From positions 7,463,562-7,527,561 of the forward strand of contig JANPWX010000033.1 of NCBI GenBank assembly GCA_024734555.1: DNA of 64,000 nt. The letters run 5' to 3'. The translations under genes and the position numbers were made by a program. The notes beneath the pieces are model-generated. The model was not told the DNA's origin. It made no database searches and saw nothing but the letters and a program-made list of their open reading frames with translations. Shown piece after piece: positions 9,871-20,946 of this stretch (positions within the stretch are counted from its first letter, which is position 1; each line of letters starts with the position of its first letter). Source of the DNA: Trochalopteron elliotii (lineage: Eukaryota > Chordata > Aves > Passeriformes > Leiothrichidae).

Positions 9871-12800
9871 CTGTCACTCATAAGCTTGTTGGAGTAACAC
9901 CAGCTCAAAACCAGCTGACATTTATGCCAAAGTCGATGTTTTATCTAATAAGACAGAGCCACACAGGACACTGTCACCTAAGTGGGGAGTGTGCCACCTG
10001 TCCTGTTGTCACCAGCATGTCTCCACTAATCCTAGTCTCCACCAAAACTCCAGGCTGGGACTATCAGCACTGTCTCACTGCTCTGCCTTGAGCCAGCTCA
10101 AAGTGTGCCCACCAATCCTGCCAGACAGGCCTGATGATGCCCCTCATTCTCGTGCCTTGTCCCTGCTCTCTGTGCCAAGCCACATGGCAGGCGCTCTGGG
10201 AAGTCACAGCGAGGAGGAAATGGAACCAGTCTTCAGTCTACACTTCACTCTTGCCAGTGCCAAGCTCACACATGGCAGGGATCAGGCTGTCACCCAGCCC
10301 CTCCTCTTTGCCTGCATCTGCTCTCCCAGGGAGCCTGGGTCCATCTCATTGGTTTGAAGACTGCCAGAGCTGTCTGCAGTATCCCACAGCTCTTCTGAGT
10401 GTTCTTCCTCTGGTGTTCCCAAGCTCTGTCACGGCAGCTGCCCCAGGCAGCTTTTCTTGATAAGTTTGGCCTAATTCCTGCAGTGCTGAACCCAGGTGTC
10501 CCAGCCCACAGGGCTGGCTCTGACCTTGGGTGACACACAGGCAGGGAAGGACAGCCCCTTGCCCTGTACCCTGTCACCTGTCATCCTGCCCATGCTCCAT
10601 TCCTGACCTGTTTCTGTGGACTTCCTTCCTTGTGTATTTAACCCTGTCCTTAAGAACAATCAAATTCCTGCTCTCCTGAAATAGCCAGTGGATTCAGTGG
10701 TGAGAATTTGGAGTGTGGTGAGTTTCTGTCCCCTCAGGCAGTTGACACCCACCAGCCAGTGGCCAGATCCATGACACACAACATTCTCCCTGGCATTTCA
10801 CCTGTTACCAGGTGGGCAAGGAGGACAGCAGGTTCAGCCAGCTGGGCTCACCTCCTGCTGGAGGGGGGCTGCTTTCAGAGAATACAGACCTTTAGCCAAA
10901 GGGAGATGGATGTGACCTGGAGTGTTATTACAACAATCTTACCATTTTTATTTCCTAAAATATTTCAAAAAGTGAATGACCCAAGGTCACTAAACTTTCT
11001 AAAGAGATTAGTGCAGGTATTTCCAGACATCTATCAGAAACCAAGTCACCATGACTGCCGATGACTAGAGGAGAGCACAGGTTGGCAAACAGTAAATTGT
11101 CCTGGTTTATTTCCCTTCAGATTTTTTGCTGAGGTTTCCTAGTTCTTCATGTCTAATTTGATGGCCATATTACCTAAAATTAGAGTTGAATAAGAGGTAC
11201 CCTTACCCTTTTATCACCCTATCTGATATGAAGAATGAGTTTAACTTTTGAGAAATATCATGAAGATAGATAACTGTATAACTTGGGTTCTTTAAATCAG
11301 TTTCTGATTTAAGAATTGTAACTTTTGGGGACCACTTTTGTTTGCCTGTAATATTCAAGAGACATGCAAAGATTATTTAATAGTTGTAGGCTGCAGAAGT
11401 ACAACCTCACCCATAATCCATGAAAGGGACCCTACAGAGCATCTTTGCCACTCCCCTGAACAGCAGCATCACCCCTGGTGTGCCCTGAGCAATGAACACA
11501 ATGTAGGCAATGATATTGGTGCTGGCCAGGGCTCTCAGAGGGTTTTCCAGGCCAGCAGCCCCAGTGCTGTGTAGGACAGGGATGGCACATCCACTGCCAG
11601 AGTAAGCACTTGTTCCCAGGAGGACCCTGTTTTTAGGGGCCACACAGCAGCACCAGACACTGCTGATCCTCGCAAAAGTATGACACAAACTGATACAGCA
11701 GGATTAGATTGGAATTTTTTTTGTCATTCTTTTTGCTTTGTTTCAGTGTGGGAGAAAAAAAAAACAACCATCAAGCCAGAGTTAACATGATCAAGGTGTG
11801 AACGTGAGCAGCCCAGAATGCTGTGAATCACATAAAAGATTTGATCACAGTCAATATCAGCTGCTGAGCTATAATAGCTTTTGTGACTCTCCTAACAGGA
11901 TTTTAATTTTATGTTTATTATTTGGGGACCAGCAAAGCACGGGAAATGCCCTTGTGGTGGTGCAGGCCCCCTTCCCTCTGTTCTCTGGAAGGCTGGGAAG
12001 ACTCAAGTGCAAAGCAAGCTGACTTTCAGCATTTTCAATTTTTGCTTGTGTTCCCCAGGCTTGGCAGGAGAGAGTGAACTTAATTAAAATCAATGGAGAA
12101 ACAGAACGGAATAAATCACAATATGAATATTCTTGGAGCCTTCATCGAAGCGCAGCACATGGCTCTGCCAGCACTCAAACAGTGACTCCTTCAAGGCTGG
12201 AGGAGCCTCTGGCCCTCTATTGTCTCCAACAGCATCAGCTCCTGGAGCACAGCAGCCCCACTGCAGAGGCTGTGCCCTCCATCCCTCGCTCACCCTGCCA
12301 GGACACGGGAAGCAGGCAGGCAGTGCTGCCATGGCCAGTCTGTGTGAGCTGTCCCAGGCACACAGCTCCTCCTCCAGCACCCCTGGCCTCAGACTCAGCC
12401 CTGCCCCACTGCCCAGCATGGTCCCTTGTGTAGAGGGTCTGCCACCCTGGGCTTGACAGGCCCCAGGTCTGCTTCCAGCAGGGAAGAGAAATTGTCAGGT
12501 TCTTCTCCTCAGTCAGGAAACTTGGTTTGGCAGAGCCTGTTTTCCACAGCCACACACAACATCGTCCTCCCCATGCCAGCAATACCTGGGACACTGCAGA
12601 GCCAGAGCTGGGGACACTTGGAGGGGCCAAGAGCAGGGGTTGCTCTTCATGGTGGCTCAGGTTCTGAGCCCCACCACAGACCATGAACAGGTCAGGAAAT
12701 GAGAGCAAAAGAAGAGGGGAAAGAAGAAGGAGAAGGAGATACTTGGGAGGGAACCACCAGCCCCAGTCCCTAGTTATTCCCAAATAGGCTGTTTAAGGGT

Positions 12801-13425
12801 AATCTTGGATTGCTTTTCAGAAGCAAATAACAGCTTTTTAGAGTCACCTGCCAGCAGGTGTATGTACTTTAAAGCTTTTCGACATCAGAATGGAATTGCC
12901 ATGTATAGTGTGCAGAGTGGTTAGCACCAGCAGGTTAGAGGAGGGCCAGGAGAGCCTCACTCCAGGCTGGCCCCACATCAGGGGTGGCAGTGCTTGCCAT
13001 CCACATGCCCACGGGGGCTCTGCTCGGGGCATCCAGGTGTCCACCCCAGACAAGAGCAGATTCTCCATCACTGCAGCCTCCTCAATAGCCATTTTTCCAA
13101 ACTGCTCTGACTGTTACAAGCACTGTATAAAGCCACAAAGCTGTCAGCTTGTGCCCCTGCAGCAGGGGAGAGCCCTTGGCTCAGTGAGCACCATGGGAAA
13201 CCCCAGAGCCTCAGGCAGGCCCAGGCAGCCTGTCTGCCTCGCCAGCCTCAGTCTGTCCTGATCTGCTTCCTCCTCACCCTAGGAACCTGCAAACAGCACC
13301 ATAGCAGGGCTCAGTCCTCCCACTGCATTTAGCTGCTGCCACAGCTATCATGCAAGAGCAACAGGGCTTCCTCTCTCCATACAGCCAGGGCTTCAGATTT
13401 CATTAAAAAATTCATTATACCATTG
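9871..13425. other. Non-coding stretch, no gene seen
   Basis: GC-moderate DNA at 9960-10700, AT-rich DNA at 11060-11340 and 11690-11900, and GC-richer DNA at 12130-12700 and 12940-13330. An A-run lies at about 11755-11764. Long frames at 12235-12783 (minus) and 12074-12456 (plus) overlap each other and carry no domain. A short ancient-SINE-like segment within it is listed separately. Confidence 0.4.
10928..10992. mobile_element. Possible fragment of an ancient MIR/L2-type SINE tail
   Basis: The words TTACAACAATCTTACCATTTTTATT and, about 40 bases on, GTGAATGACCCAAGGTCAC resemble the two best-preserved parts of MIR-class SINEs (the ATTATCCCCATTTTA region and the GTGACTTGCCCAAGGTCAC region), in the right order. 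The match is short and degraded. It was recognised from memory of the consensus, not by alignment. Confidence 0.35.
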
Positions 13426-13429
13426 TTTA

Positions 13430-13612
13430 ACACCACATGCCAATCCCTTCCAGATGACTTAATTTGTTAATCACACTTTTAATGGTGGAGACTGTTAGAG
13501 CCCATGAGGGAGAGGTTAATATTAGTACCATTTAACTGTCAAAAGCTTTTCATATCGTAAACCAGGCACACGGTCCAACAATAAACCCACAGTGTAATTG
13601 GCGGGTAACAGC
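13430..13612. other. AT-rich block, candidate conserved non-coding element
   Basis: Non-repetitive AT-rich DNA with TTAATTTGTTAATCAC, AACAATAAACCC and GTGTAATTGGCGGG words abuts the 14-bp minisatellite. The paired TTAAT words and FOX/SOX-like AACAAT suggest a regulatory element. No comparison is available. Confidence 0.25.
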
Positions 13613-13719
13613 CCTCCCGGCGCCCATAGCTCCTGGCCCTGACAGCAGCCCTGTGCACAGCAGGATGGCCAGAGACTGAGAGGCTTCTGCCACGTCCCCT
13701 GGCCCCTAGCCCCCGGCCT

Positions 13720-14000
13720 GGAACCCCCAGCACAGAGCCCCCAGCCCAGAGCATCTAGCACAGAGCCCCTGGCTCAGAGGCCCTGGCACAAAGCATCCAG
13801 CACAGAGCCCTCTGCACAGAGCCCCCAGCACAGAGCCCCCAGCACAGAGCCCTCAGCCCTGAGCTCCCAGCACAGACCCCCAATCCAGAGCATCCACCAC
13901 AGACCCCCAATCCAGAACTCCCAGCCCAGAGCCCCCAGCACAGAGCCCCCAGCCCAGAGCATCCACCACAGAGCTCCCAGCCCAGAGCTCCCAGCCCAGA
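13720..14000. repeat. 14-bp GC-rich minisatellite running into the gap
   Basis: About twenty imperfect copies of a 14-bp unit close to GCCCCCAGCACAGA. Variants include GCATCCACCACAGA, GCTCCCAGCCCAGA and a 13-bp form CCCCCAATCCAGA. The unit lacks stop codons in the minus-strand frames, which produces the Gly-Leu-Cys-Trp-rich open frames here. The array continues into the undetermined bases, so its true length is unknown. Confidence 0.92.
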
Positions 14001-14400
14001 NNNNNNNNNNNNNNNNNNNNNNNNNNNNNNNNNNNNNNNNNNNNNNNNNNNNNNNNNNNNNNNNNNNNNNNNNNNNNNNNNNNNNNNNNNNNNNNNNNNN
14101 NNNNNNNNNNNNNNNNNNNNNNNNNNNNNNNNNNNNNNNNNNNNNNNNNNNNNNNNNNNNNNNNNNNNNNNNNNNNNNNNNNNNNNNNNNNNNNNNNNNN
14201 NNNNNNNNNNNNNNNNNNNNNNNNNNNNNNNNNNNNNNNNNNNNNNNNNNNNNNNNNNNNNNNNNNNNNNNNNNNNNNNNNNNNNNNNNNNNNNNNNNNN
14301 NNNNNNNNNNNNNNNNNNNNNNNNNNNNNNNNNNNNNNNNNNNNNNNNNNNNNNNNNNNNNNNNNNNNNNNNNNNNNNNNNNNNNNNNNNNNNNNNNNNN
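14001..14400. other. Assembly gap, 400 undetermined bases
   Basis: Exactly 400 N. The left edge lies inside the 14-bp minisatellite and the right edge in single-copy DNA. The gap was therefore probably caused by the repeat, and its size may be an estimate. Frames reported across it are artefacts. Confidence 0.99.
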
Positions 14401-14439
14401 TGGCATGAGAGAGCATTCAGCAAGTACGTGGGCTGCTCC

Positions 14440-14738
14440 TGACTGTATTTTTCTTCCAGTCAATCTTTCACAGATTTATGCTGGAGAAATGGGAACATTA
14501 AATATCCCCTTGCTGTAATTCAGCATGCCGCAAGAGATACAGATTTAAATATTTAGTAGCACATAACTGGCTAAAAGCCTCGGCAACATTTTAAAAAATC
14601 ACTTTTTAATAAAACTGGACTGAAATATTCCCCACAGTTAGAATTTATGGCTTGTAATCGGCGTTCTTGTGATAAATAGGAGTGAATATATATTTATGAA
14701 CAACAAATATTAATGAAGAAATAATACGGGAGCCCACC
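14440..14738. other. AT-rich block, strong candidate conserved non-coding element
   Basis: About 300 bases of complex AT-rich sequence with TTAAATATTTAG, TTTTTAATAAAAC, TGATAAATAG, ATATTTATGAAC and AAATATTAATGAAG words. It begins just after a good splice-acceptor-like tract (TATTTTTCTTCCAG at about 14446-14459), with no donor close by. It has no repeat structure or coding frame and passes abruptly into the CpG-rich element. The words fit homeodomain and FOX factor binding. This is an inference from composition. Confidence 0.35.
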
Positions 14739-14766
14739 TTCAGGCCGCGCAGCTGCTAGTGCTCTG

Positions 14767-14788
14767 CAGCATTCCTCGAGGAATGCTG
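14767..14788. promoter_or_regulatory. 22-bp perfect palindrome with two opposed TEAD-type half sites
   Basis: The sequence equals its own reverse complement over all 22 bases; its core is CATTCCTCGAGGAATG. Each arm is an MCAT/TEAD motif (CATTCCT and its complement AGGAATG), in inverted orientation around a central CG. TEAD factors are known to bind this motif. Dimeric use here is inferred. Confidence 0.5.
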
Positions 14789-15025
14789 ACATTAGGCAAA
14801 CACAAAGGCCAGATCAACAGTGCCATAGAGTGAAAAATCCAGGGGGAAAGGAGCTTGGCCGGGGCTCCGAGGGCAGCTCAGAGGCGGCTGCACTCGGTGG
14901 GAGCCTCTGCAGGCGGCAAAGGCTGAACTCGCTCCTCGCCGGCGATCGGGGAGCCCCGAACGTGTGTCTGAACCGCAGCCCGCGAACGCTCCAGCAGCGC
15001 TGATTTGTATCGGGGTGAGCCATCC

Positions 15026-15033
15026 ATTTGCAT
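15026..15033 (+). promoter_or_regulatory. Octamer motif ATTTGCAT
   Basis: An exact POU/octamer site lies in the CpG-rich element, next to GATAATAAACC at 15046-15056. It is an 8-base word expected about once or twice in 64 kb on both strands, so context is its only support. Confidence 0.35.
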
Positions 15034-15180
15034 GTGTTTCCCCGTGATAATAAACCCGGAGGCAAAGCCCACAGTAACTGCTTCTCTCCTCCGCCCGATG
15101 GCAGGGAGAGATTTATCTCGGGGTGGTGATCTCGATTACTGCCTGGGCGCAGTACAGGCGGCGGCAGCATGCTGATTTCT

Positions 15181-18100
15181 CTGCACTTCACTCCCAGCAG
15201 GAGCAGTTTGGGTTTTAATGCTGGCCATCTTCTGCACCGAAACGTCAAATCAACACAAGCCAGACTGAAGAATGCCACAGAGTGGGGGATCCCTCCCCTC
15301 ACAGAGCAGCATCTGCACCTGTGGGGGATCTGTCTGCACCCCAGCCTGGACAGAGGAGAGGGATCCACCGGGTTCCCCAAGGTTTGTGGAGAATACCACA
15401 GCCCGTGGACTATGCAGGCAGAAAAGCTGTTCAAACATCATCCCAGGGGACCAGCTTCAGGGAGTCAGATCCACAGCAGGAGCTCTTGGAGCAGCCATCA
15501 CATCTCTCTGCCCCACAGGGAGGCTAGCGCTCGCCCCCACACTAGCAGCACTGAAGAGCTACAGCAGCCAAAGGAAACATTTCCAACATTAAATAAAACA
15601 GACATGTTTATTGTGCAATAGAAGCTCTGTGATCTTGGAACACAATTTGCATAAACAGACAATTTGGCTATAAACAATTTCAACTTTAACTGGTATTTAC
15701 ATATAGAACAACTCACTCAAAATACAATTAAAGGCCTTGATGGATTGTAAAATGTCAAAATATTTAAAAGGCTACAATACATGCTTGGTTTATGTCTCCT
15801 TGGTCAGACATAAAACTGGAGTTTGTTTACATTTTCTCGGCCAGAGCCCAGAGCACAAGGGGCTTCTGGCTCCCTGCATCAGGACATGCAGGGATCAATT
15901 TGCTGGTTATTCCTTCACACAGGGAATCATCTCTGTTTTATCTAAGAACAGATTTAAAATAGGGAAGCTATGGTTCACCTCACTGCTCCACTCAGTCAGT
16001 ACAATATCCCTAAAAGAACCTGCAGGGACAGTTTTCCATATTGCCCAAACAGAGGCTGGTAGGATGGCATTCTTTCAAGACTGGGCTACTGCAGCAGAAG
16101 ACAAGGCCTGGATCTCTCCCCAGGCTGCCTGAAAGCAGAAGAATCCCAAATCAGCAGCAGCCTTGTCCAGTTTGGGCCAGAACCTCTATCTGTCCAAAGA
16201 AAGCATTTGACTCCTCAGCATTTACCAGAACAAAGGCCAAAACCCACTTCTCCCCACAGTCTCCTACTCACAAGCTCGCTACTTCACCCCCAAGAAGCTA
16301 AATACATAACACAAAGGGGAACAGCTCCAGTACCAGCAGAAAGTCCTCCCCACCTCAAAGAGGTTGCTACACTGCTGTGAGATGTGGGAGATACGTGTCC
16401 AACCACCCTTGGAGAAGAGGTACAGAGCAGCTCAGGCACCCACATCCTGCTCTGCCTGGAGGAGGGTGCAGGCAGGAGCTTTGCTGGCATGGCAGACCTG
16501 ACAGCTCAGCTCACCAGGCAGGAGCTTTGCAGCACATGGCAGCCAAGAGAGGTGGTGAGAACCAGGCTGTGCACTTCTGTCTGGTTCAGCTTCACACCCT
16601 CAGAGCTTGGCTGTCAGAACCAGCACACGAGTCACCCAGCCAAGACTCCCAACTGCCAGGAGTGACGCATCCCTGGAAATCTCACCAGGCACTTGGTAAC
16701 TTTACCCTCAAGTTCTCTGCCTCTTGCTGCACACTGAGGTTACCTGACAGGAAGAGGAGGATGGAGCTCAAGTTTCTTCCCAAACCACACCAGCCAAACA
16801 CACCACCTACTGCTGAAACGATAAGCAAGAGCAATTGTCCTGTCTGATCATTCTGAGAACATTTTGAAAGTGGCTCACAGCATTTCTTCTCCTCAAGGTC
16901 AGATTCTTCAGGGACTGAACAATTCTGCATTCATTCTAAAAATACAGAGCTTATTTATAAACTGCCTGATATATTTTAAAGGGCAGACACTCCACATTTT
17001 ACTTTTTATTGCCACTTATCTTCCATCTCTGCCATAGTTTTTATCCTCTGCTATGCCAAAGCACATCTCCTCGGCACTGCTGCTGTGTGGCTGACACGGT
17101 GGAACACTGTGAACTCAGTTAAGTGCAGCCCTTGTAATCTGTCAGAGTTCATGGAGGGGATCCAGATGCTTTCCCAAATACCACTGAGCTTATAAAGCAA
17201 AGCAAAAACCCATAAGCAGTCATTGACCGCGGAGCTTAAAGAAAGACTGAGAGCTACACTCACAAACCCCACAACATCAGCCTGGGAAAGTGGTGGAGGA
17301 GCAGCTCCAAAAGTGAACAGGCTTTGCTTCTGGCAGAGCAGCTCCCTTGTTGGGAGTCTGTTCCACTCACAAGGAGCCATTTGCACAGCAACCTCAGGAG
17401 TCATGTATCACCCCAGAAACAGCTTCAAGCCATATAATTACAGAAACTAGGAAGTCTGAGAGACAAGTTGCTTGTGACACGCACAGCATGTGACACAGAC
17501 ACCAGCACATTTGGACTGGCTCTACATCATGGGATGATCAGTACAGAGATGGAAACCCACACAGTTTTCAATACCTGAATGAAAGCACTTTTTTTCCTTT
17601 ATAGATTCTTGATAATTAACCTACACAATGCTTTTTATTTGCATTGATCACATTTTATAGTATGATTAAATTTGTATGGAAGCAAACCAATTAGTTTTGT
17701 TTTACACTTATTGAATCCACTTTATGGTCAGAGACATTAACTCTGAGTTAGTTAGTTTGATTTATCTAGCAGCATAAAGCTTGACAATCTGGACTCTCAT
17801 ATAAACAGTTTTAAAAGAATTATCTTTTTTGTTATTTTTCCTGCTTGGGAAAAAACATTAAACCTGGAGGCAGGTATGAAGAAGAAGCAAACACTCGTCA
17901 CAGACTGGCCCTTCCCAGAGATTTCAAAACTCAACCTGTTTGCCTCCTGCCAAAGCCTCTGTTGAAAGGCACCACCATATTCTGCACAGAGACTGTCTCC
18001 TGGCACAGAGTGAGTGCCAGCACAGTGACCCTGTCCTGAGCAGTGAGTGCCAGGCTGTTTTAGAAAGGTCACTTTACCCACTGTTTGGGGACTGCATGTG

Positions 18101-20470
18101 GGCACAGGACCAGTGGGTGCAGTGGGTGTCCAAGATGCTCCCCCAGGGAGCCAAGAGAGTGTACCCAGGGAAAATTACCTATGGGAGAGCTAGAGGGAGA
18201 GCTCAGGAAAGTGAGCAGCCTGGGCACCCCATCATGCCCTGCAAGGATGGAAACCTGCTAAAGATGCCACTTCCCCCTCAGTCTCCACCTGGGCTCTGCC
18301 TGTCCTGGCTGGCCCTTGGCCTGTCCTGAGGACAGGAGCTCCACTGCTGTGGCAGGCAGTGGATAGGATGGCCCTTGTCAGAAGTGGGCAAGCCTTGCTG
18401 TACCCCCACCCAGCTCTCAGAACATAATTCTTTCCAGTGCTGTGTCACTACAGAGATGTGTGTCAGCATGGGGCACACACCACGGCTGATGCTGTCCTTT
18501 GGAAGTGGCTCCAAGGCTGGTCCCTCTCTCTTTGTCACTTGGGCAGGGCACACAGTTTGGAAGAAATGACTGGCTGTGCTGGGGAGGTGCTCCTCTGCAC
18601 TAGAGCAGACCTCTTGCAGCTCAGCACCAGAGAAAGGTCTCTGAGCCTGGCCTTCCTCCTGTGTAAGCATTCCTTAGCTTGAGACTGACCAGTCCTCATA
18701 GCAGGGCCCATCAGAAGAGAAGTTTTTTACTGGCAGAGTGAAACTGTCATTGACACAGGGACGAATGGGCCAAGGAAGCTTTCTGGCACCTGGGCAGCTC
18801 TGAAGCCCAAACTCATTTGTATTCAGCAGCTACAAGAAAAAAGAATTTGTTCCCAGTTAGTAAATGAGATTTAGTTAATAAATTGGCACACGTGAGCAAG
18901 CTGCCAGTTGTTCCCATGCAATGCAATAAATGAAGAGATGAAAGCTTATTATTTTGCAAGAAGGAGCTGTTTTGTTACAGGATGAGGTGCAGGAGAAATG
19001 TTATTTTTTGGCAGGCAGTGGCCACGTTTGATGATCATTCATTTCATGGATCTCCACGCAGCAGTCAGAATACTGCCAGGTCTGCTGAACTGTGCAGGGG
19101 AGCCCTTCCTGACAGCTCCATTACCACCAGACTCTCCCACTTCCTTGGCTCCTCAGGCAGGAGGGGCTCCTGTCACTGATGCAAGCCCCAGTACAACAAC
19201 TACAGAAGAAGCCACATCAGGTTACCCTGTACAGCAGCTAGATAGGAAAACCTGTTATGTTAGAATGGAAAACTGTCCCAAGAAGAAGGACATCTGGAAA
19301 TCCTGGGAGCAAATCCATTATCAGGCTTATCATATGGGGTCCCGTTCCCTTGCTCCTTATTGATCCTGTAACATAAAATTCAAAAGTAGCATCTCCTACT
19401 GGATAAAAACACTAGTTGCTCTCTAAAACATCAAGCCTAAATATGATACTGAGACTAAATCAGCGACAGAGTTCTAAGCTGGGGAACAGAAGTGTAGTTT
19501 GAAGGACTGCATCCAACAAACAAAAGCAACCCAGCACTCCTCTGAAGTGGGTACAGCTTTGCAAGGTCCTTAGAGGACACAGTTGCTCCTCTCCCTTACA
19601 AAGGTCTCCTTGAGCAGCTTCATGTACACAGATTCCACAAGTGCCATTTGGCCAAGCCACAAAACACTTTGAAAGTCAAACCTTGGACTGGGAGCAGCAC
19701 ACCATCTGTTCAGGCCTGAAAGACAGGAAATCACTATCACAGCTACAATCTAATCACCATCAGCTGGCTGGCAGCTGAGAACACACGCTGGCTGGTGAAG
19801 AGCAAAAATGCCTATCAGCTGAGCCCTGCAAGAGAGAAATGAAGTGTCTGATGGACTGAGGGAGAAGTACAAGAGTGGGTAGCTAAAACAAGGCTAATGA
19901 AAGAGGAGAGTGATGTGGTTCAGTGATAACCAGGGAGTATCTACACAAGGTTCCTCCACTTGCACCTACACACCTCTACTTTGTACCTCTAAGTTAAGCC
20001 TGCTTTGCCCTTGAAGAGTTTTCTCCCAGTCCCTATCTCAACTCATGCACCCGTGGTTAATTTTTTTCTCTGGGAAAGTATGGAAGATGTTCCATGAAAG
20101 GGAACATCTTATTTCAATCTACAGAAAAGTACACTTTTTTCTCATTCTCCTTCCCATCCCTCTCAGGGGAGAGCATGAGCAAACAGTTGCATGAGACTCA
20201 GTTGTTGGCTGGTGTTAAGCCATGACATCTCTTGTTCAAATACACTTGCTGTGTTTATCTCTTTCCAGAACCTTGTTATCCCAGGAGCATCTGGTCATGC
20301 ACAGCTGTTGTGGATGTAGATACTCCAGACATACTGGGGAACTGACCCCAGGACACTTCTCCTTGAAAAGACTTAAATCCATAATGAATTTGTCACTTCC
20401 CTTCTGGGCTAAATAGTGAATGCCAAGGAAAAATACACTACTGCTAGTTACTATGACATCCTACCTGGGG
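15181..20470. other. Non-coding stretch, no gene seen
   Basis: GC-moderate DNA follows the CpG element until about 15600, then mixed DNA. AT-rich segments lie at 15570-15790, 16920-17040, 17580-17850 and 18830-19010. Frames of 130-156 codons (15169-15621, 15737-16132, 16377-16847, 18278-18670) show no domain and overlap counter-strand frames. No mobile element is recognised before the CR1 copy. Confidence 0.4.
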
Positions 20471-20946
20471 TCACAGAGCCACGGAATCATTGAGGTTGGA
20501 AAAGCCCTCTAACACCACCAGGTCCAACCATTCTGCTGGCACTGCCAAAACCATCACTAACCCTTGTCCCCAAGTGCCACATCCATATGTCTTTTGAATC
20601 CTTCCAGGGATGTTGACTTACCACTATCAGGAGGTGAACAACCCTCTCCAGAAAGAAATCTCTCCTAATTTCCTATTCCCATCTAAACCTCCCCTGGCAC
20701 AACTTGAGGCCGTTTTCTTTTCTTCTGTCACTTGTTACCTGGGGGAGGAGCCCAGGTAACCACTACCTGGCTCTGCCCTCCTGTCAGGGAGCTGTGCAGA
20801 GCAACAAGGTTCCCCCTGAGCCTCCTTTTCTCCAGGCTGAGCTCCCCCAGCTGCTCCTCAGACTGGTGCTCCAGGCCCTTCCCCAGCTCCATTCCATTCT
20901 CTGGACCTGGCCTGCTGCAAAACTATCATCTTTCAATGCCTTTTTG
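20471..20946 (-). mobile_element. CR1 LINE fragment, 3' end (minus strand)
   Basis: The plus strand reads as the reverse complement of a chicken-repeat-1 tail. It starts with the GGAATCATTGAGGTTGGAAA end, then contains AACCTCCCCTGGCACAACTT, GTCACTTGTTACCTGGG and CCTCCTTTTCTCCAGGCTGA. CR1 is the dominant avian LINE, and most copies are 5'-truncated like this one. Many differences from the consensus indicate an old, inactive copy. No reverse-transcriptase frame is intact. Confidence 0.93.

Larger units (their letters stand above)
14740..15180. promoter_or_regulatory. CpG-island-like element
   Basis: This is the most CpG-dense part of the window: roughly 35 CpGs in 440 bases, with GC content clearly above its flanks. 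Examples are the GCCGCGCAG, GCCGGCGATCGGGG, CCGCGAACGC and GGCGGCGGCAG words. It contains a 22-bp palindrome (14767-14788), a FOX/SOX-like pair (GCAAACACAAAGG, 14796-14808) and an octamer (15026-15033). No TATA box or convincing first exon is visible. A minus-strand frame over 14814-15434 has no recognisable product. It could be an orphan CpG island, an enhancer, or the promoter of an unannotated transcript in either direction. Confidence 0.6.

Noticed and set aside
13720..14000. CRISPR-like array
   Set aside because: Units are contiguous with no spacers, and the organism is a vertebrate. The same applies to the array at 47178-47770.
13755..14463. Minus-strand frames of 187-229 codons
   Set aside because: Most of their length is undetermined bases and the rest is the 14-bp minisatellite.
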